The notes beneath the pieces are model-generated. The model had not been told where the DNA came from. It made no database searches and saw only the letters and a program-made list of their open reading frames with translations. From positions 1 to 8,178 of the forward strand of contig MGNL01000009.1 of NCBI GenBank assembly GCA_001796785.1: DNA of 8,178 nt. The letters are read 5' to 3'. The position numbers and the translations under genes are program-made. This document shows, piece after piece, positions 1-6,252 of the stretch. Source of the DNA: Chloroflexi bacterium RBG_16_51_16 (GTDB lineage: Bacteria > Chloroflexota > Anaerolineae > Anaerolineales > Villigracilaceae). Position 1 is the stretch's first letter, and every line of letters begins with the position of its first letter.

Positions 1-2378
1 CTGGCGACTTCGGATGCGGTCACGGCAGCGCGTGGGATCTCAATCATCGTGCCGAACTTGTAATCGAACTCGATCTTCTTTTCCTGCATAACATCATTTG
101 CGATCTTTTCAAGGCGCGGCTGGATCCATTCCAGCTCCTTGACCGTGCCAGTCAGCGGGATCATCACCTCGGGTTTGACCACGATGCCCCGTTTGCTGCA
201 ATCGGCGGAAGCCTCAAAGATAGCCCTCACCTGCATCTCGACGATCTCGGGCATATAGATGCTGAGGCGAACACCGCGCAAACCCAACATCGGATTCGAT
301 TCGTGCATGCTTCGAACAGCCTGGAGCAGTTTTTCCTTTTCAGGCAGACCGGTGGTCTCACCCTTCACGCGCATGGTGATGACCTCTTCCAGGAGGGTTT
401 CCTCGGAGGGCATGAATTCATGCAGAGGCGGGTCGATCAGCCTGATGATAACGGGATATCCGTTCATGGCTTCGAACAAGCCGTCGAAATCAGCCCGCTG
501 GTACGGCAGGAGCTCGTTCAGAGCCAGCTTGCGTTCAGCGATCGAAGCGGCGAGGATCATGCGCTGGACGATGGGCAGCCGCTCGGGCTCGAAAAACATA
601 TGCTCGGTACGGCAAAGACCGATACCTACAGCGCCATACGAACGCGCCCGACGGGCATCCTTGGGATAATCGGCGTTCGCCCAGACCTGCAAGCCGCGGG
701 TCGGCCAGCCTTTCGGTGCAAGGCGCACGTCCTTACGAGCGCATATCGCATCCGCCCAATTGAGGAGGGTTAATAATTCCGTTTGTTCTTCAAGCGAAGG
801 CGCAGAGGTTTGAATTTTTCCTAGAAATACTTCACCGGTGGTGCCATCCACGGATATCCATTCGCCCTCGTTGACAACCTTATTGGCCATGGTCATGGTG
901 CGCTTATCGAGGTCGATCTTGACACCAGAGGCACCGACCACGCAGGGAATTCCGAACTGGCGTGCAACTACCGCGGCGTGTGAGGTGGCACCTCCTTCAC
1001 TCGTAAGAATGCCCCTGGCAGCCAACATCCCATGAACATCATCCGGCTTGGTGAACGGCCGGACCATGATCACTTCCTGCTTCTCTTCCTTACCCTGTTT
1101 CTCTGCGGTATCGGCATCAAAATAAACCTGCCCGACCGCGGCGCCTGGTGAGGCATTAACACCTTTGGCGACCGCGCGGCCTTCCTTCTCCGCAGCATTC
1201 TTCGCCTCAAGGTTGAATTGCGGATGCAAAAGGGCATCCACATTTTCCGGCGTTACCCGCCGAACTGCTTCTTCACGGGTGATCAATCCTTCATTAACCA
1301 TCTCGACCGCGATCTTGACGGCTGCCTGTGCAGTTCGTTTGCCATTGCGAGTCTGGAGCATCCATAATTTACCGCGCTCGATAGTGAACTCCACATCCTG
1401 CATGTCCTTGTAATGATTTTCCAGCCTGGAGGTGATGTCCATGAACTGTTTGTAGACCGCAGGCATCTTCTTGACCAGATCAGCGATCGGCTCCGTATTA
1501 CGTATACCCGCTACAACATCCTCGCCCTGGGCATTCAGCAAATAATCACCATACATCAACTTTTCACCCGAGGCGGGATTGCGGGTGAAGGCTACGCCAG
1601 TGCCCGAATCGAAACCCATGTTACCGAACACCATGGTGACAATATTGACCGCCGTCCCCAGGTCATCGGGTATTTTGGTGGCGCGGCGATAATCGACTGC
1701 GCGTTTGCCCATCCAGGATTTGAAAACAGCGGCGGTGGCAAGCTCCAACTGTTTGTAGGCATCCTGTGGAAATTCCTGGCCGGATTCCTTTTTGTAGATC
1801 TTTTTATATAAGCCGACCAGTTCCTTCCAATCCTCTGCGTTCATATCAGTGTCAACCTTGTAACCCTTTTTTGACTTGTACTCCGCAAAAGGGTGCTCGA
1901 AGGCTTCATCGGCAATATCCATGACGACCGTCCCGAACATCTCAACCAGACGGCGGTAGGAATCATAGGAAAAACGAGGATTTCCGGTCTGCCGGGCGAG
2001 TCCCTCGGTGGAAACATCATTCAAGCCAATATTCAAGATGGTGTTCATCATGCCGGGCATGGAGAACTTCGCACCTGACCGGCACGAGACGAGCAGTGGG
2101 TTCGTCGGATCACCGAACTTCTTTCCGGTGCGTTTTTCCACCACTTTCAGTGCGGCAAGTTCCTGCACCCACATCCCGGCGGGAAATTTTCCCGTTTTGC
2201 GATATTCGTTGCAAGCCTGGGTCGTGACCGTAAATCCCGGAGGCACGGGTACGCCGGCCCGGGTCATATCAAAAAGTCCCGCTCCCTTGCCACCCAACAG
2301 AACGCGTACTCCATCCCAGGAACCGGTTTTTTTCTCGGCTTCCTTCACCTCATCGAACAAATAGATCCACTTGGTCAT
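1..2378 (-). CDS. ppdK: Pyruvate, phosphate dikinase (3' end outside window)
   Basis: Interconverts pyruvate, ATP and phosphate with phosphoenolpyruvate, AMP and pyrophosphate in the cytoplasm, through a swivelling phosphohistidine domain. 792 codons are visible without an in-frame stop. The N-terminal ATP-grasp domain shows LGGKGAGL near residues 28-35, PVPPGFT, CRSGA with Arg100, SMPGMMNT, and LQTRNGKRT around Gln342. The phosphohistidine domain has EGGATSHAAVVAR with catalytic His467. The PEP/pyruvate barrel has GLCRTEHMF (Arg590), RLIDPPLHEF (Arg646) and MIEIPRAA (Glu780), matching His455, Arg561, Arg617 and Glu745 of the Clostridium symbiosum enzyme as I remember its numbering. The growing offset implies about 20 extra residues between the histidine and barrel domains. 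Roughly 110-120 C-terminal residues, including the catalytic cysteine, lie outside the window. The ATG start is set by GGAGG four bases upstream and by the normal N-terminus MTKWIYLFDE. Divergent from the receiver gene. Confidence 0.97.
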   Translation of the reverse strand, partial: MTKWIYLFDEVKEAEKKTGSWDGVRVLLGGKGAGLFDMTRAGVPVPPGFTVTTQACNEYRKTGKFPAGMWVQELAALKVVEKRTGKKFGDPTNPLLVSCRSGAKFSMPGMMNTILNIGLNDVSTEGLARQTGNPRFSYDSYRRLVEMFGTVVMDIADEAFEHPFAEYKSKKGYKVDTDMNAEDWKELVGLYKKIYKKESGQEFPQDAYKQLELATAAVFKSWMGKRAVDYRRATKIPDDLGTAVNIVTMVFGNMGFDSGTGVAFTRNPASGEKLMYGDYLLNAQGEDVVAGIRNTEPIADLVKKMPAVYKQFMDITSRLENHYKDMQDVEFTIERGKLWMLQTRNGKRTAQAAVKIAVEMVNEGLITREEAVRRVTPENVDALLHPQFNLEAKNAAEKEGRAVAKGVNASPGAAVGQVYFDADTAEKQGKEEKQEVIMVRPFTKPDDVHGMLAARGILTSEGGATSHAAVVARQFGIPCVVGASGVKIDLDKRTMTMANKVVNEGEWISVDGTTGEVFLGKIQTSAPSLEEQTELLTLLNWADAICARKDVRLAPKGWPTRGLQVWANADYPKDARRARSYGAVGIGLCRTEHMFFEPERLPIVQRMILAASIAERKLALNELLPYQRADFDGLFEAMNGYPVIIRLIDPPLHEFMPSEETLLEEVITMRVKGETTGLPEKEKLLQAVRSMHESNPMLGLRGVRLSIYMPEIVEMQVRAIFEASADCSKRGIVVKPEVMIPLTGTVKELEWIQPRLEKIANDVMQEKKIEFDYKFGTMIEIPRAAVTASEVA

Positions 2379-2432
2379 GCTGCCTCCAACGGAATAACCC
2401 GCGCCTGAAACGGCGGCAGGGAAGTTACGATG

Positions 2433-2472
2433 ATTGAGGAGTGGACGGTATTAATCCGCTCCACTCCTCAAT
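2433..2472. repeat. Inverted repeat, 13-bp perfect arms
   Basis: The arm ATTGAGGAGTGGA (2433-2445) is repeated as its exact reverse complement at 2460-2472. Three more pairs (CGG 2446-2448 with CCG 2456-2458) extend the stem past one bulged C at 2459, leaving a 7-base loop TATTAAT. No T-run follows on the plus strand, and none follows on the minus strand, so it is not a standard terminator. It lies about 55-95 bases upstream of the ppdK start, so it may fold in the ppdK 5' leader or act as a protein-binding site in DNA. The function is not known. Confidence 0.75.
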
Positions 2473-2513
2473 GGTCATGTTAAGTCTATAATTTTTTGGC
2501 CGGAAAATTCAGT

Positions 2514-2527
2514 TGTGAAATTTCACA
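2514..2527. promoter_or_regulatory. Perfect 14-bp palindrome, candidate operator
   Basis: TGTGAAATTTCACA is its own reverse complement. The half-site TGTGA...TCACA is that of CRP/FNR and Rex-type regulators, but the spacing is two bases shorter than the usual 16-bp CRP (TGTGA-N6-TCACA) or Rex (TGTGAA-N4-TTCACA) operators. It therefore cannot be assigned to either. It sits 136-149 bases upstream of the ppdK ATG and just upstream of the weak minus-strand -35/-10 candidate, a usual place for a regulator site. Function is inferred from symmetry and position only. Confidence 0.45.
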
Positions 2528-2600
2528 CCCAAATTCCTGATATTCTACCAAATAAACCTGTAAAGCACTAATAATTTAGTAACCTTAATTAAAATTAATT

Positions 2601-2620
2601 GTGAATTCATTTCAATTCAC
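2601..2620. promoter_or_regulatory. Split dyad GTGAATT-N6-AATTCAC
   Basis: Arms of 7 bp (2601-2607 and 2614-2620) are exact reverse complements around a 6-base centre. Including the two upstream bases, the left side reads TTGTGAA, the same half-site as at 2513-2519 in the 14-bp palindrome 86 bases away. The shared half-site makes two sites for one regulator plausible, although this AT-rich stretch will give some symmetry by chance. Confidence 0.35.
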
Positions 2621-2650
2621 TCCTAATACTATGATTTGGTTTTGTTAATC

Positions 2651-2660
2651 GTTTGCAAAC
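2651..2660. promoter_or_regulatory. 10-bp palindrome GTTTGCAAAC
   Basis: A perfect 10-bp palindrome 46-55 bases upstream of the receiver ATG, in the place where a promoter or operator for that gene would be expected. Symmetry is directly visible; a regulatory role is only inferred from position. A 10-bp palindrome alone is short enough to occur by chance. Confidence 0.25.
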
Positions 2661-2705
2661 TTAAAAGTCCGGTGTCTAAGTGATAATCAGCCGGGGAGAC
2701 CCTTT

Positions 2706-3119
2706 ATGGCAAACGACGTTTTGATCATTGACGATGATAAAGGTATCACCGATTTACTTACCATGCTGCTAAAAAATCATGGCTTCAACACTACGGCAGC
2801 CAATACGGCGGCCGACGGGTTGGAGTACATGAAGGAGAACACTCCAGACCTGATCATCCTCGATATGATCATGCCGAATATGAACGGATGGGAGACCTGC
2901 AAGGCGATACGTGCGGTGAGCAACGTTCCCATATTAATCCTCTCTCCACTGGACGATCCACGCATGATCGCGAGCATCCTGGATGCAGGTGCGGATGATT
3001 TCCTGATCAAACCGGTGCCGAGCAGCGTATTGGTTGCTCACATGAAGAAGCTGATCCGCAGAACCGGAGGGCTCGAGATCAACCCATTGCAACCCATACA
3101 AGCTCAATATCACGATTGA
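2706..3119 (+). CDS. Stand-alone response regulator receiver protein
   Basis: A 137-residue cytoplasmic protein made almost entirely of one CheY-like receiver domain (about residues 3-120), with a short tail and no DNA-binding or enzymatic output domain. The acidic pocket is Asp9-Asp10-Asp11, the phospho-acceptor is Asp53 in LDMIMPNMNG, the switch position is Ser80 (in LSP rather than the usual TA), and the invariant Lys102 is followed by Pro103. All residues needed for phosphotransfer are therefore present. No histidine kinase is in the window, so its partner is unknown. The start is supported by GGGGAG seven bases before the ATG. It is divergent from ppdK and ends before a terminator, so it is probably a single-gene transcript. 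The wording ILDAGADDFLIKPVPSSVLVAH resembles Anaerolineae receivers as I remember them. It may act by protein-protein contact, as CheY and Spo0F do. Confidence 0.92.
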   Translation: MANDVLIIDDDKGITDLLTMLLKNHGFNTTAANTAADGLEYMKENTPDLIILDMIMPNMNGWETCKAIRAVSNVPILILSPLDDPRMIASILDAGADDFLIKPVPSSVLVAHMKKLIRRTGGLEINPLQPIQAQYHD

Positions 3120-3187
3120 AAGCCGCTGCAGTAATATCGTCAGCATCGAAATAAGTTAAATTTTCCAAAATATACGGCGGAAAGAAC

Positions 3188-3224
3188 AATCCCCGCACTC
3201 CAAGGGAAGGAGGGCGGGGATTTT
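3188..3224 (+). terminator. Intrinsic terminator between converging genes
   Basis: AATCCCCGC (3188-3196) pairs perfectly with GCGGGGATT (3214-3222). Inside, CTCC (3198-3201) pairs with GGAG (3209-3212) around a 7-base loop. The plus strand then reads TTTTACTT, a short U-tract suited to ending the receiver transcript 70 bases after its stop. On the minus strand the stem is followed by GTTCTTT, a weaker tract, so it may also end the hydrolase transcript arriving from the right. Confidence 0.8.
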
Positions 3225-3287
3225 ACTTAACAATATTGCCAGAGTTGGGATGCCGACTTGAATATTTCTACGAGGCCAGCTTCAACT

Positions 3288-4052
3288 TCATTGTAATTGT
3301 TTTAATGCCCAGGCAGTTTCAACGGCGGCCTCGATCATGGGAAGGTGACCCACACCCGCCAATTCAAGGAGCCGGGCTGCAGGCAATGCCTGCCGGGTTT
3401 CACGGGCGCGCTCGATCGGAATCAGATCATCCTTGTCGCCATGAACAATTACAACCGGCTTCTGAAACGACGACAAGAAGGATGTGGAATCGCTCCGTTC
3501 AGCCATCGCCTTCAACGCCCCGATCATGCCGGCTTTGGATTGCGCCGCCATCAACGAATGCATCCGCCGCTGCAGTGAGGGATCGGGTGTTAATTTTAAC
3601 GACATGGCATCGGCAACCACAGCAACCCCTTTTTCGGTCACATCGGATGCAGTTTTGTACCTGCCTTCCTTTCGCTCTGGTGGATCTGCCAGCAGCTGAG
3701 TGGAGACTAATCCCAATCCAAGCACTCGGTCCGGATGAAGCCTGGCAAATGCCAGGGCAAGATAACCGCCCATGGAGTGACCGCTGACGAATGCTTTATT
3801 TACTCCAAGCTTTTCCATCAGGCTCAGGAGATCCCCGGACATTTCCTCCAATGTATACTGCGCCTCTACTGTACTTGAAGCACCAAATCCACGCAGGTCA
3901 GGCAGGATCAAGTCAAAGTTCTTGTCGAGAATACCAGCTGTTTTATCCCAGATACTGTGATCCAAGGGATAACCGTGCAGCAATAGATGCGGAGTACCTT
4001 TGCCGCGCCGGGTATATGCCAGGTTAAAACCATCCAGTGTGATTGTTTCCAT
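3288..4052 (-). CDS. Alpha/beta hydrolase fold protein
   Basis: A 254-residue soluble hydrolase of the alpha/beta fold with no signal peptide. The order of motifs is standard: oxyanion-loop His26-Gly27 (LLHGYPLDHSIW), the DLRGFGAS strand-turn at 52-59, the nucleophile elbow GHSMGG with Ser93, a lid of about 70 residues after it, the acid strand VHGDKDDLIP with Asp208 the likeliest catalytic acid, and GVGHLPMIE with His236. The triad is complete, so an active esterase, lactonase, haloperoxidase-like or C-C hydrolase is expected; the substrate cannot be told from the sequence. The ATG start is preceded by GGAGAGAG at a proper distance. It stands alone, converging on the receiver gene and divergent from the glycosyltransferase-like gene, so the context gives no pathway. 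Confidence 0.93.
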   Translation of the reverse strand: METITLDGFNLAYTRRGKGTPHLLLHGYPLDHSIWDKTAGILDKNFDLILPDLRGFGASSTVEAQYTLEEMSGDLLSLMEKLGVNKAFVSGHSMGGYLALAFARLHPDRVLGLGLVSTQLLADPPERKEGRYKTASDVTEKGVAVVADAMSLKLTPDPSLQRRMHSLMAAQSKAGMIGALKAMAERSDSTSFLSSFQKPVVIVHGDKDDLIPIERARETRQALPAARLLELAGVGHLPMIEAAVETAWALKQLQ

Positions 4053-4086
4053 TTTCTCTCTCCATTAACCCATTTCGGTTCTAATA

Positions 4087-4092
4087 ATTATA
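4087..4092 (-). promoter_or_regulatory. Consensus -10 box for the hydrolase gene
   Basis: Read on the minus strand this is TATAAT, 35-40 bases upstream of the hydrolase ATG. It would give a leader of about 28 bases that contains the gene's Shine-Dalgarno sequence. The -35 at 17 bp spacing is poor (TTTTTA). The box overlaps the first copy of a 10-bp direct repeat. Confidence 0.5.
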
Positions 4093-4178
4093 ACGGGTCG
4101 TTACAATAATAAAAACCTCAGTCCAATACTCTCGTTCAATTGATCGTAGTTCGAATACACATCCCCACTATAACGGGT
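4089..4178. repeat. 10-bp direct repeat TATAACGGGT, two copies 80 bp apart
   Basis: The copies are at 4089-4098 and 4169-4178. The first extends into a small dyad, TAACG-GGT-CGTTA. Read on the minus strand each copy is ACCCGTTATA and continues as a -10-like hexamer: TATAAT in the first and TATAGT in the second. They could be regulator sites or tandem promoters for the hydrolase gene. The repeat itself is directly visible; its function is a guess. Confidence 0.45.
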
Positions 4179-4301
4179 AACGCTCATGGGGCGATATTTG
4201 GCTATTTTGTCATAGCGCAACCAACATTCGGATCTCTCGTATCAAGAACTCAAGCGATTTATGCTAGACCCTAGACACAACTTATTTGCAGAGCTCTCGT
4301 T

Positions 4302-4307
4302 TATAAT
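4302..4307 (+). promoter_or_regulatory. Consensus -10 box with near-leaderless downstream gene
   Basis: TATAAT on the plus strand. Transcription would be expected to begin about 4314-4316, only 6-8 bases before the GTG start at 4322. The -35 is not clear: TAGACA at 4272-4277 resembles the consensus but is 24 bp away, and CTTATT at 4281-4286 is closer to the usual spacing but a poor match. Confidence 0.5.
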
Positions 4308-4321
4308 AATCAAATTAATCA

Positions 4322-5668
4322 GTGAAAAAAATCACCATTGATAGATTGACGGACAGGCAACTGCTCTTAGTTCTCACCTACGCCCCGGCTGGGCTGGGTC
4401 ATCTGAGAGTCACGGATGCCCTGTATACCGGGCTTCCTGAGACCGTGAATCCGGTTGTACTCGGCAGCCAGGATAAATCTATCCAGTTCATCCATAGAAT
4501 AGTGAGCATTAATCCAATCGGAAGGTCGATTTTTCAGTGGCTGGAAACAGGACCCTTTTCGTTACCAGCCAGCAGGGTATTGAGAAATTTGCTCAGGATG
4601 AATACAAGTGTTGTTTACAAAGAAATGTCCGAGGAGTTGAATGAGCGACTCGATCCACCTGAGAGGATTTTGGTAGTATGCACCCACTTCAGCCTGGCTC
4701 ACAAACTGGCAGCGATCAAAGAAAGACTACAAGCGCAAGCGGGTGTCCGGATAGTCTTAGCAGTTTTCGTCACCGATGATACATTCAAGCCTATATGGTA
4801 TATAGACGGAGCGGACCTCCTGGTTGTGCCCAGTCGACTTATCAAGAAGAAATATGTCGCCTACGGCAGACGCCTGGCAAAGAAAGTAAGGATCGAAGTA
4901 ATCCCCTATCCATTAAATCCAAACCTGGGAAAAAAGTTGGGTTCGGTTCAGATGGCTGATAAGGCCCATCAACTGGATGCCAAATCCAAGGGTCGAATCC
5001 ACGTTTCCATTCCCATCTCCGGGGCGGCTGTGGGCACAGAATATTTTTCCAGGCTGATTGCTCTCTTGAGGCAGAAATCTGAGCGGTTCTTCTTTCACGT
5101 CGTTACCAAGGATGCCCCCTTTACCAGTAACTTCATATCCCAATTGAGAGGCAAATCCTGGGTCGACTTATGTGTCGCAAAAAAGGACCGGGAAGTAGTA
5201 GATCTCTACGACGACCTCTTGGAAAAGCACACTATCTCGCTCGAGGTGACCAAGCCAAGCGAGCAAGCTTTCAAGGGTTTAATAGGAACACGAGCGCGGG
5301 GTGGGGTCATTCTGCTCTTTTCACAACCCGTGGGCAGCCAGGAGAGCGACAACATGGATTTCCTTCTGCGGCATTCCCTGATTCCATCGAAGGAAACGAA
5401 TGCGCACCTTTGGAAGCTGGCGGGTAAACACGACCGGCTGCCGCCGGTACTTCGATCGAAGTTATTAAGAGAATCGCGACGCTGGAGGGGCGTGCGGATT
5501 CCAGGCGATCCTCAGGCGGCCTCGGACTTCATCTGGTGGATGATTACCTCTGGCGTTTTTACTCAGATGCTTGAAGGAAACGTAAACCGCAAAGTGATTG
5601 ATTCAAAATCAAGAATCCTGGGATCGGATGGTGTTGCCGAATTTTGGGAATTAGCCACATCCATCTAA
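4322..5668 (+). CDS. GT-B glycosyltransferase-like protein (MGDG synthase/GT28-like)
   Basis: A 448-residue protein resembling the MGDG synthase/UgtP group, whose members move sugars from UDP-sugars to diacylglycerol at the membrane face. Visible signs are the N-terminal APAGLGH loop (21-27, compare GGGH), CTHF at 120-123 (compare STHP), VTDDTFKPIWYIDGAD at 150-165 (the family's VTD...W...D pattern), a glycine turn SGAAVGTE at 233-240 opening the C-terminal Rossmann half, and TKPSEQAFKGL at 310-320 followed by QPVGSQESDN at 335-344. The last two sit where the family has KPGG-T-EA and P-PGQE-N; the second glycine and the PGQ are changed, so donor binding may differ or be lost. No transmembrane segment is seen; several Lys/Arg clusters could favour membrane contact. 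An in-frame stop at 4316-4318 limits the start to GTG 4322 or TTG 4346; neither has a Shine-Dalgarno sequence. The true substrate is unknown. Confidence 0.75.
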   Translation: MKKITIDRLTDRQLLLVLTYAPAGLGHLRVTDALYTGLPETVNPVVLGSQDKSIQFIHRIVSINPIGRSIFQWLETGPFSLPASRVLRNLLRMNTSVVYKEMSEELNERLDPPERILVVCTHFSLAHKLAAIKERLQAQAGVRIVLAVFVTDDTFKPIWYIDGADLLVVPSRLIKKKYVAYGRRLAKKVRIEVIPYPLNPNLGKKLGSVQMADKAHQLDAKSKGRIHVSIPISGAAVGTEYFSRLIALLRQKSERFFFHVVTKDAPFTSNFISQLRGKSWVDLCVAKKDREVVDLYDDLLEKHTISLEVTKPSEQAFKGLIGTRARGGVILLFSQPVGSQESDNMDFLLRHSLIPSKETNAHLWKLAGKHDRLPPVLRSKLLRESRRWRGVRIPGDPQAASDFIWWMITSGVFTQMLEGNVNRKVIDSKSRILGSDGVAEFWELATSI

Positions 5669-5682
5669 CGGTCAATTAGAAA

Positions 5683-6219
5683 TTATTTCCAATTCACTTT
5701 GACTTTTAATATGCTGTCAAGCCTGGATCGATAATTTACGTAACCATGCTCCCGTCCAAATTCGAATACCCTGCGGGTGATATCCACATCCGTTTTGCAA
5801 TACTCCGCCACCTTATCCAATAGACCCTGCCTGAACCATTGGACAGATTGGACACCATCCGCGCTTTTGGAGGTTCCCAGGCTCGCAGAGGCGATTGCAT
5901 CCAGGCTCAGACGGAAACCGAGAGTTCGGCTGATATCCAGCATTAGATCCAAAGTAGGAAGGGTAGCCAGGTTGAATCCAGCAGCATACGGCAGCAAGAC
6001 AAGGTAATCAAATTCCTTCAAGTTGAAACCGATCACCCTTTGAGCGGATTTTAGCTCTTCCAGGAGGTCAGGCACATCTTTTTCCCAATAAACGAAGAAA
6101 TCATCACGTGTCTCGGACCACGTGACTGCGCAGGCAACTCTCAGCCGGGTGATATTGGGTTTACCGCCCACGTCCTGAAAAAGGTTTTGGGTTTCGAGAT
6201 CAAAAAATACGTCGTTCAT
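5683..6219 (-). CDS. Predicted DEDDy-type 3'-5' exonuclease (RNase H-like fold)
   Basis: A 178-residue single-domain protein of the RNase H-like exonuclease superfamily, close in style to the YprB-type/PolB-exonuclease-related group. Motif Exo I is VFFDLET with Asp7 and Glu9; Exo II is GFNLKEFD with Asp71; Exo III is YCKTD with Tyr140 and Asp144. All four metal ligands and the tyrosine are present, so it should be catalytically competent on DNA or RNA. The substrate cannot be told. It is the last gene of the hpt-cca operon. I chose ATG 6219 because it puts the catalytic strand right at the N-terminus, as expected. An upstream TTG at 6246 adds nine residues and starts seven bases after the cca stop. 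Neither start has a good Shine-Dalgarno sequence, which suggests coupling to upstream translation. It ends 14 bases from the converging glycosyltransferase-like gene. Confidence 0.85.
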   Translation of the reverse strand: MNDVFFDLETQNLFQDVGGKPNITRLRVACAVTWSETRDDFFVYWEKDVPDLLEELKSAQRVIGFNLKEFDYLVLLPYAAGFNLATLPTLDLMLDISRTLGFRLSLDAIASASLGTSKSADGVQSVQWFRQGLLDKVAEYCKTDVDITRRVFEFGREHGYVNYRSRLDSILKVKVNWK

Positions 6220-6252
6220 CAGAATTCTAAATGACGATAAGGGCAATTCGGT

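Larger units (their letters stand above)
2379..2705. other. Divergent ppdK/receiver intergenic region
   Basis: This 327-bp gap holds no convincing gene. It must contain the promoters of two genes transcribed outwards. The ppdK-proximal 80 bases are GC-richer; 2480-2660 is strongly AT-rich. Four dyad-symmetric elements lie here and are listed separately. A possible minus-strand -10 (TATAGA, read from 2490 to 2485) has only a weak -35. A possible plus-strand -10 (GATAAT, 2682-2687) would put the start of transcription almost on the receiver's Shine-Dalgarno sequence. Both promoter guesses are weak. A regulatory region is certain from gene orientation; the exact sites are not. Confidence 0.7.

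Noticed and set aside
259..2364. Several plus-strand open frames of 60-156 codons across the left 2.4 kb
   Set aside because: They all lie antisense to ppdK, whose minus-strand frame is intact with all catalytic motifs; their translations resemble no protein family.
2430..2483. A 17-codon plus-strand reading frame (ATG at 2430) over the hairpin, preceded by AGGGAAG, as a leader peptide
   Set aside because: It is very short, is more than 200 bases from the receiver start, and the hairpin's symmetry produces a nearly mirror-image 17-codon frame on the minus strand. Both are best explained by the palindrome.
3236..4027. Plus-strand open frames up to 183 codons opposite the hydrolase gene
   Set aside because: They are shadows of the hydrolase coding sequence, which has a complete catalytic triad and a good ribosome-binding site on the other strand.
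5672..5698. An AT-rich dyad (AATTAGAAA/TTTCCAATT) as terminator between the converging glycosyltransferase and exonuclease genes
   Set aside because: The stem is almost all A-T with a central mismatch, has no clear U-tract and overlaps the end of the exonuclease coding sequence.
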